Below are positions 59,691-64,000 of a stretch of DNA of 64,000 bases, piece after piece. The notes below the pieces were generated by a model. The model saw nothing but the letters and a program-made list of their open reading frames with translations, was not told the DNA's origin and did no database searches. Numbering within the stretch: position 1 is the stretch's first letter; each line of letters begins with the position of its first letter. Source of the DNA: Nymphaea colorata (taxonomy: Eukaryota; Streptophyta; Magnoliopsida; Nymphaeales; Nymphaeaceae); NCBI RefSeq assembly GCF_008831285.2, contig NC_045147.1, positions 2,320,001-2,384,000 on the forward strand, given 5' to 3'. The position numbers and the translations under genes are program-made.

Positions 59691-62600
59691 GCAGTGAGTG
59701 TTGAGGACCGCAACCCGAAGTCAGTGAAACCACTACCCTAGGCCGAATCCTCTACCCAAGACCTCTCGGGGGAGCCTAAAATCCAAACCTAACTAAACAA
59801 GTCCTATTACAAAAATGACTACGCTGGACAGGACCTCAGCTTACACTAACAATAAGCAAAACAAACTAAAAACTAACACTAACCTACTGTCATGGACTAC
59901 GGCACACACCGGTGGAGAGGGTGGATAGGCTCGGTCCGCCTGACCGAGGATGGGGATGAACAGCCGATGGATGGAAGCGGCCATCCTAGCTGTAGTTGGC
60001 GAAGGTGCGGAAGGGCTCGGCCCGCCTGGCCGAGGGAAGGAGGTGAGTGTGGAAGCTGCTGCAGGTGGAGCTCAGCAACGACTATTGGGATGTCGTAATG
60101 GAGAGCACCAAGGGTGTTACGATGGCCTATGGTACTCGACCCGCCTGGCCAAAGTAAGTAGCGAGGATGGAAGGAGCCGGTCCACTTGGCCGACGTTGGA
60201 GGTGAGGACGAAGAACTCACGGGCTGTCCGCTTGGAGAAAGTCTATCTACATGACTCCAAGGGAATGAGGCTAAGCTCGAAGTGAGGGAAAGAGCTTAGT
60301 GGAGGAAGAGATGTGGTATGGGCTAACCCGAGGTATGAGTGCGGGTTAGGGCTGATTGGGTAGACTAGGGTTTGACCGGGTAGACTCGAGCTAGGTCTAG
60401 GTCAAGGTCAATCGAGGACGGAAGTTGGAAGGGATTAAGGGCTCATGGTCATGAGGAGGAGTTAAGGGGGTGCTGGGTTACGAGGGGGTTATGACAAGCT
60501 TGGGACTAAGGTAAGGTCAATAACTATGGCTCGGATTCAAGAGGGGACTCGGGACTAGAAAGAGGAGTAATGGCCAGACTCGGTAAGGAAAAAGGAGGGT
60601 TAAGGCGGGTGCTTAAGGCTAAGCTCGAAAATGATAAGGGAAGTTAAGCCTAGCTAGGGACTCAGTGATGAGTTATGGAGGAGCTCGGATGAGGAGGAGG
60701 AGTTAAGGCTAGGCGAAGGATTATGAGGAAAAATGAAGGGATTACGAGAGAGAGGGGAGATGAAGGCGAAGTGAGTAATGCTTTATTGCGCCTTGAAAAT
60801 TTGAAGGGCTTGGGCCCCACGATGATGACACGTGACGTGATGAACGGTTGGAGATGAAGGCTTGATGGCGCCTTCAAAGCTTGAAAAGCGTGGGCCCTCA
60901 GATGGTGACACTTGGCGGGATGAAGGGTGGAGATGGAGAACTTGACCGTTGGCTGCTTAGGACTTGGCACAGGGAGTTATTGCTCTCCAGGACCCCGCAA
61001 CAAACTTAATGCGTCCCCGGAAGACGAAGCGACCTTTCTCGCCAAGGCCGTTTGGGAAGCCAGCGAGCGGCGGTTTGGATGCCGTCGGAAAAGTAGTAGT
61101 GGCGAGGATTCCGGCTGCACGACTTGCACTTCCAGCCTTTCCTCCATGGTCGTCGTCCGTGATCAGATTTGGACGCGACTTGGCCCAATGTTCCCAACTT
61201 GACCGGGCGATTCTTGCTGGGCTGCTGGATTGATCGCTGCCCCTCTCCACACTCGTGGTCGCCTTCAGATGGAGGTTATGATGAAGGCGACACCGAGGAT
61301 GTACTTGGCGTCGGGTCGCCAAGATGTTACTTTATCCACATCGGCCGTCTACTGGCAAGAGTTGGGTAGCCCTCGAGTTACTTCCACGCAAGATCTAGCT
61401 AAGCCTAGCTTAGCTACGCCTTTTTCGGCAACAATCTCATTGGTTCGCAAGGGGAGAGCCGACGAGCTTGCTTGGACCGGATGTCGGCTCACCTTTTCGA
61501 CTACTTTTTTCCCGATGTGTCCAGGGAGAAGGCGATCTACTAGGGTGAACTTTCGCAAGGTCTACTACGATGAACAATGGGTAGAGCCGAGGAGAGTTCC
61601 GATGCCTACCTTGGTGTTCGCCGCCGGATTGTTGTTGCCTATGAAATTACCCAACCAGTTGTCCCGGTCTGTTCCATCACAGGCCTTCTCGGATTCTCCT
61701 ACGGCCTCTAGATGTCTTCCATTGTTGAAGACAAATGCACCGTGGGGAGAAGGTGAAACTTCGGGGTACTTACACGTAGGAGCACGTCGGCAATGGTGGA
61801 TTTCCGGCCTCCACCAGTCTTATCAGCTTCCTCTTATTCTTCTCAATCAGAGCCACGGTTTGAGAGCTTCTACACGCCTACACGGCGGGGTTACATACCT
61901 ACACGGCGGGGAGATCACACCACTCGGGTGGAGGAGAGAGAGGTTGCGCCTACTACTCGAAATATGATTTAATTAAAATGACAAAAGATACAAAGTTACA
62001 ACTTGAACGGGTTTATATAACCCGCTCGTCCCGGTTCACATCAATCTAACCCGAGACAAATATAATCAAAACGACTCACACAAATAAAAGAGTAAAACGA
62101 CTCGAGACACTTAATCCTAGATGCGCCTAACCATGCAATCCTAAAGACGGACTAAAACAAGACTTACGCTAGATTGACTCGATCTTAGACTCTCCTAGAC
62201 GGACTCGGACTGGACTCGACCTAGAGCTGGATTCCACTGGCTCGACTGAACTCCTCACCGGATGTAGTTTGGTTGTTCTGGATGCTTTGTGCTTGCCGAA
62301 TGAAGATTTCAATCTGACCATGTCGCTGATGATGAGCCCTTTGCCCGTTACCCTACACTCAGCCTTTCACTGCCGCCTAATCACCTTAGTTCTTCGAGGG
62401 CTAGAAGGCTGCATTCTACTGCTGCACCTGGGTGTCCGGTTGACCATGCACTGCGCTTGGTGCTCCTCGTCCTTGCCCTTGTCTGGCCACTGAGGCTCCT
62501 CGCTAACGATCTTTGTGCTTGGGTTTGTGCTGCTCGCCAAGCAGTGGCTCTACGGGTGTGCTTAGCAGATGATGCTCGGCCAGACCTGTAGCGACAACTT

Positions 62601-63050
62601 GGTTCTATGCCTTGAGACGCTGGACACAGCTGGACCCAGTTGGCTGCTCCTATGTTAACCTCATTAGATTGGCTTTCCCTGTGCAGCTTTCTTCTTCTTT
62701 CTTGGGAGAGGCTATTGTCTCTTTTCTTGCGCTGACGCCCTTCTGCTGCCGCCAGTCCCATGGCGACCTCCTTTCTCTCGGTTCGGCATTGCTCTGCCTA
62801 ACCTTTCAGGGTGACAATTGCCTGATGCGGGCCATCTTCCTTCGGTTGTCGGCCTTCTATGGCCGCGCATCGGGCTGCAACCTCTTTTGGCTCGAGTTCT
62901 TCTTGCGCGGCCTCAGGCATCAGCCATTCCTTGCTGTGGCTAAGGCCCTTGTGGCGCCCCTGAAACGCAGTTCCAACCAGCCTCAGCCACTCTGTCGATG
63001 ACACTCGGCTAGACCATGAGTTGGCTCGCAACAGTGAGTGAGCAGTTGAT
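59690..63050. other. GC/purine-rich island, probably retroelement-derived
   Basis: Base composition changes sharply at both edges. 59930–60193 holds four copies of a CTCGGtccgcctgaCCGAG-type hairpin. 60290–60790 is strongly purine-rich on the plus strand. 60788–60947 is an 80-bp tandem repeat. 61303–61322 is a perfect inverted repeat, and a short CCTACACGGCGGGG unit repeats at about 61877 and 61896. The longest frame (245 codons, 61230–61967) has no recognisable domain, and minus-strand frames at 62381–63031 are charged and low-complexity. LTR or large non-autonomous retroelement origin seems likely, but no domain or paired LTR was found. Confidence 0.4.
60788..60947. repeat. 80-bp imperfect tandem repeat
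   Basis: The unit starting GCGCCTT and containing TGGGCCC and GATGACAC-type blocks occurs at 60788–60867 and 60868–60947, with about three quarters identity. Read on the minus strand it resembles promoter-like LTR sequence, with a CACGTGTCATC core in one copy. Confidence 0.7.
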
Positions 63051-64000
63051 AAGAGGATACTGTGAAAGTTGAAGGTCTTAGAAGATTAGTTCTCAACTCT
63101 TATATTTTCTTGTATGAGCTTTCTTACAATATTATCCTCATAATTAGACTTGGTAGTTGAGGTTCATTCTCGATTCAAAAAGTATGTAAATACATGTTTT
63201 GGAAAATAAGTATTCAACGTACAAGCTAAGAGAGGCAAACAAGAAAAACAATGAATTCCTAAGGACTTTAACATGATTAAACCAAATGTAGATACATCAA
63301 AGTAAAATTCCTCACACGCTCCCTTTATCTCAATTTGCCAACCACCAATTAAAAGAGTGAATGCAAAGAAAAGATTCAAACTCGTCTCTGATGTCTTTCA
63401 TCAGAGTGGACTGTGAACCTAATTTCAATCCTTCACCAGTTAATTTGGAATTTGGAGGAGCTAGCAAGCGATAAATGCATTATAGCCAAACTAATTATTA
63501 TTGTGGACCATATTGGCTCTCACAAAATTTTCCCAAAAGGATCACCCAGCCTAATTACCTGAGCACAAACAAGAAGTCCATGTGCAAGCTCAACTCAATT
63601 AGACTTATTAGTCCACTAGCAATTGATCTTGGCACACACATACACACAAACATAATGCATCAAGCTGCATGTGTGACAATTCCAGATCCATGACTGAATG
63701 ATATATATATATATATACACCATGTTCAGGATAAAAACTAGACCTTTTGATTTTTTTTTTGCGGTCTAACCTTATTGAAATGATATTGAGAATGGGTTGA
63801 TGCAAAACATATATTAACCTGATCATTTGCTAGACTTTAATAGGGCTTTTGTAATAACAAAAAATGAACGGCACCCATGATATGATAATAAAAAAATCAA
63901 TATTTTTCATTAAAACAACTTGAATTAAATCATGTTTTATGTCAAAATAGTCTATATAAACATATTAAGAATTTTATATTTTGTATAAAACAGTTTTTTA
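63050..64000. other. AT-rich intergenic DNA with (AT)n run
   Basis: An AT microsatellite occurs at 63701–63717. No gene is recognisable to the end of the window. Confidence 0.55.

Noticed and set aside
61230-61967. 245-codon open frame, the longest in the window
   Set aside because: There is no recognisable domain, the composition is odd, overlapping frames lie on the opposite strand, and it sits in a repeat-rich island. Length alone in GC-rich DNA is not evidence of a gene.
62381-63031. Charged minus-strand frames as a gag protein
   Set aside because: No zinc knuckle or gag motif is visible; the charge comes from repetitive GC-rich sequence.
1-64000. Search for tRNA, rRNA, CRISPR arrays and bacterial-style operons
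   Set aside because: None was found. The only tRNA-like signal is the decayed SINE head near 37748, and the DNA is clearly plant nuclear.

Overview
The window is nuclear DNA from a flowering plant. It is mostly AT-rich, its genes are split into many GT–AG exons, it is crowded with plant transposon remnants, and its three protein-coding genes best fit plant family members. I could not place the species from sequence alone. The spliced structures below were built by hand: every exon junction keeps the reading frame and gives full-length proteins.

Layout. 1–3100 is intergenic with one candidate MITE. 3379–17209 (+) is a 20-exon importin-4/IMB4-type importin-beta gene (1049 aa). Its introns hold a hAT-like MITE, another inverted-repeat element, a 289-bp tandem duplication and two probable U12-type introns. 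17210–28200 is a transposon graveyard: a LINE fragment on the minus strand (about 20450–21760) and a decayed Ty1/copia element on the plus strand (about 22050–27190) interrupted by a MITE. 28577–36843 (+) is a 12-exon gene for a plastid-type YgfZ/IBA57-like (COG0354) protein of 426 aa. 36844–48840 is a second repeat block: a tRNA-derived SINE candidate, a Ty3/gypsy pol remnant (+), a Ty1/copia gag remnant (−), GC-richer DNA with no recognised gene, and two adjacent inverted-repeat elements, one a hAT-type MITE with a perfect 8-bp target duplication. 48844–57141 (−) is a 15-exon cyclin-dependent kinase E (CDK8/HEN3) gene of 457 aa. Upstream of it are a GC-rich 5' region and an AT-rich minisatellite of about six degenerate ~80-bp units (57585–58036). 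59690–63050 is a GC- and purine-rich island, probably retroelement-derived, with repeated small hairpins and an 80-bp tandem repeat. The remainder is AT-rich intergenic DNA.

The three genes serve unrelated core functions: nuclear import, plastid folate-dependent/Fe-S maturation, and Mediator kinase control of transcription. Nothing suggests they act as a cluster. I saw no tRNA or rRNA gene, CRISPR array or bacterial-style operon, and no system I could defend as new. The most notable signals are the probable minor-spliceosome introns, the clean MITE insertion, the minisatellite beside the CDKE promoter, and a recurring pattern of exact two-copy tandem duplications of about 19–64 bp.
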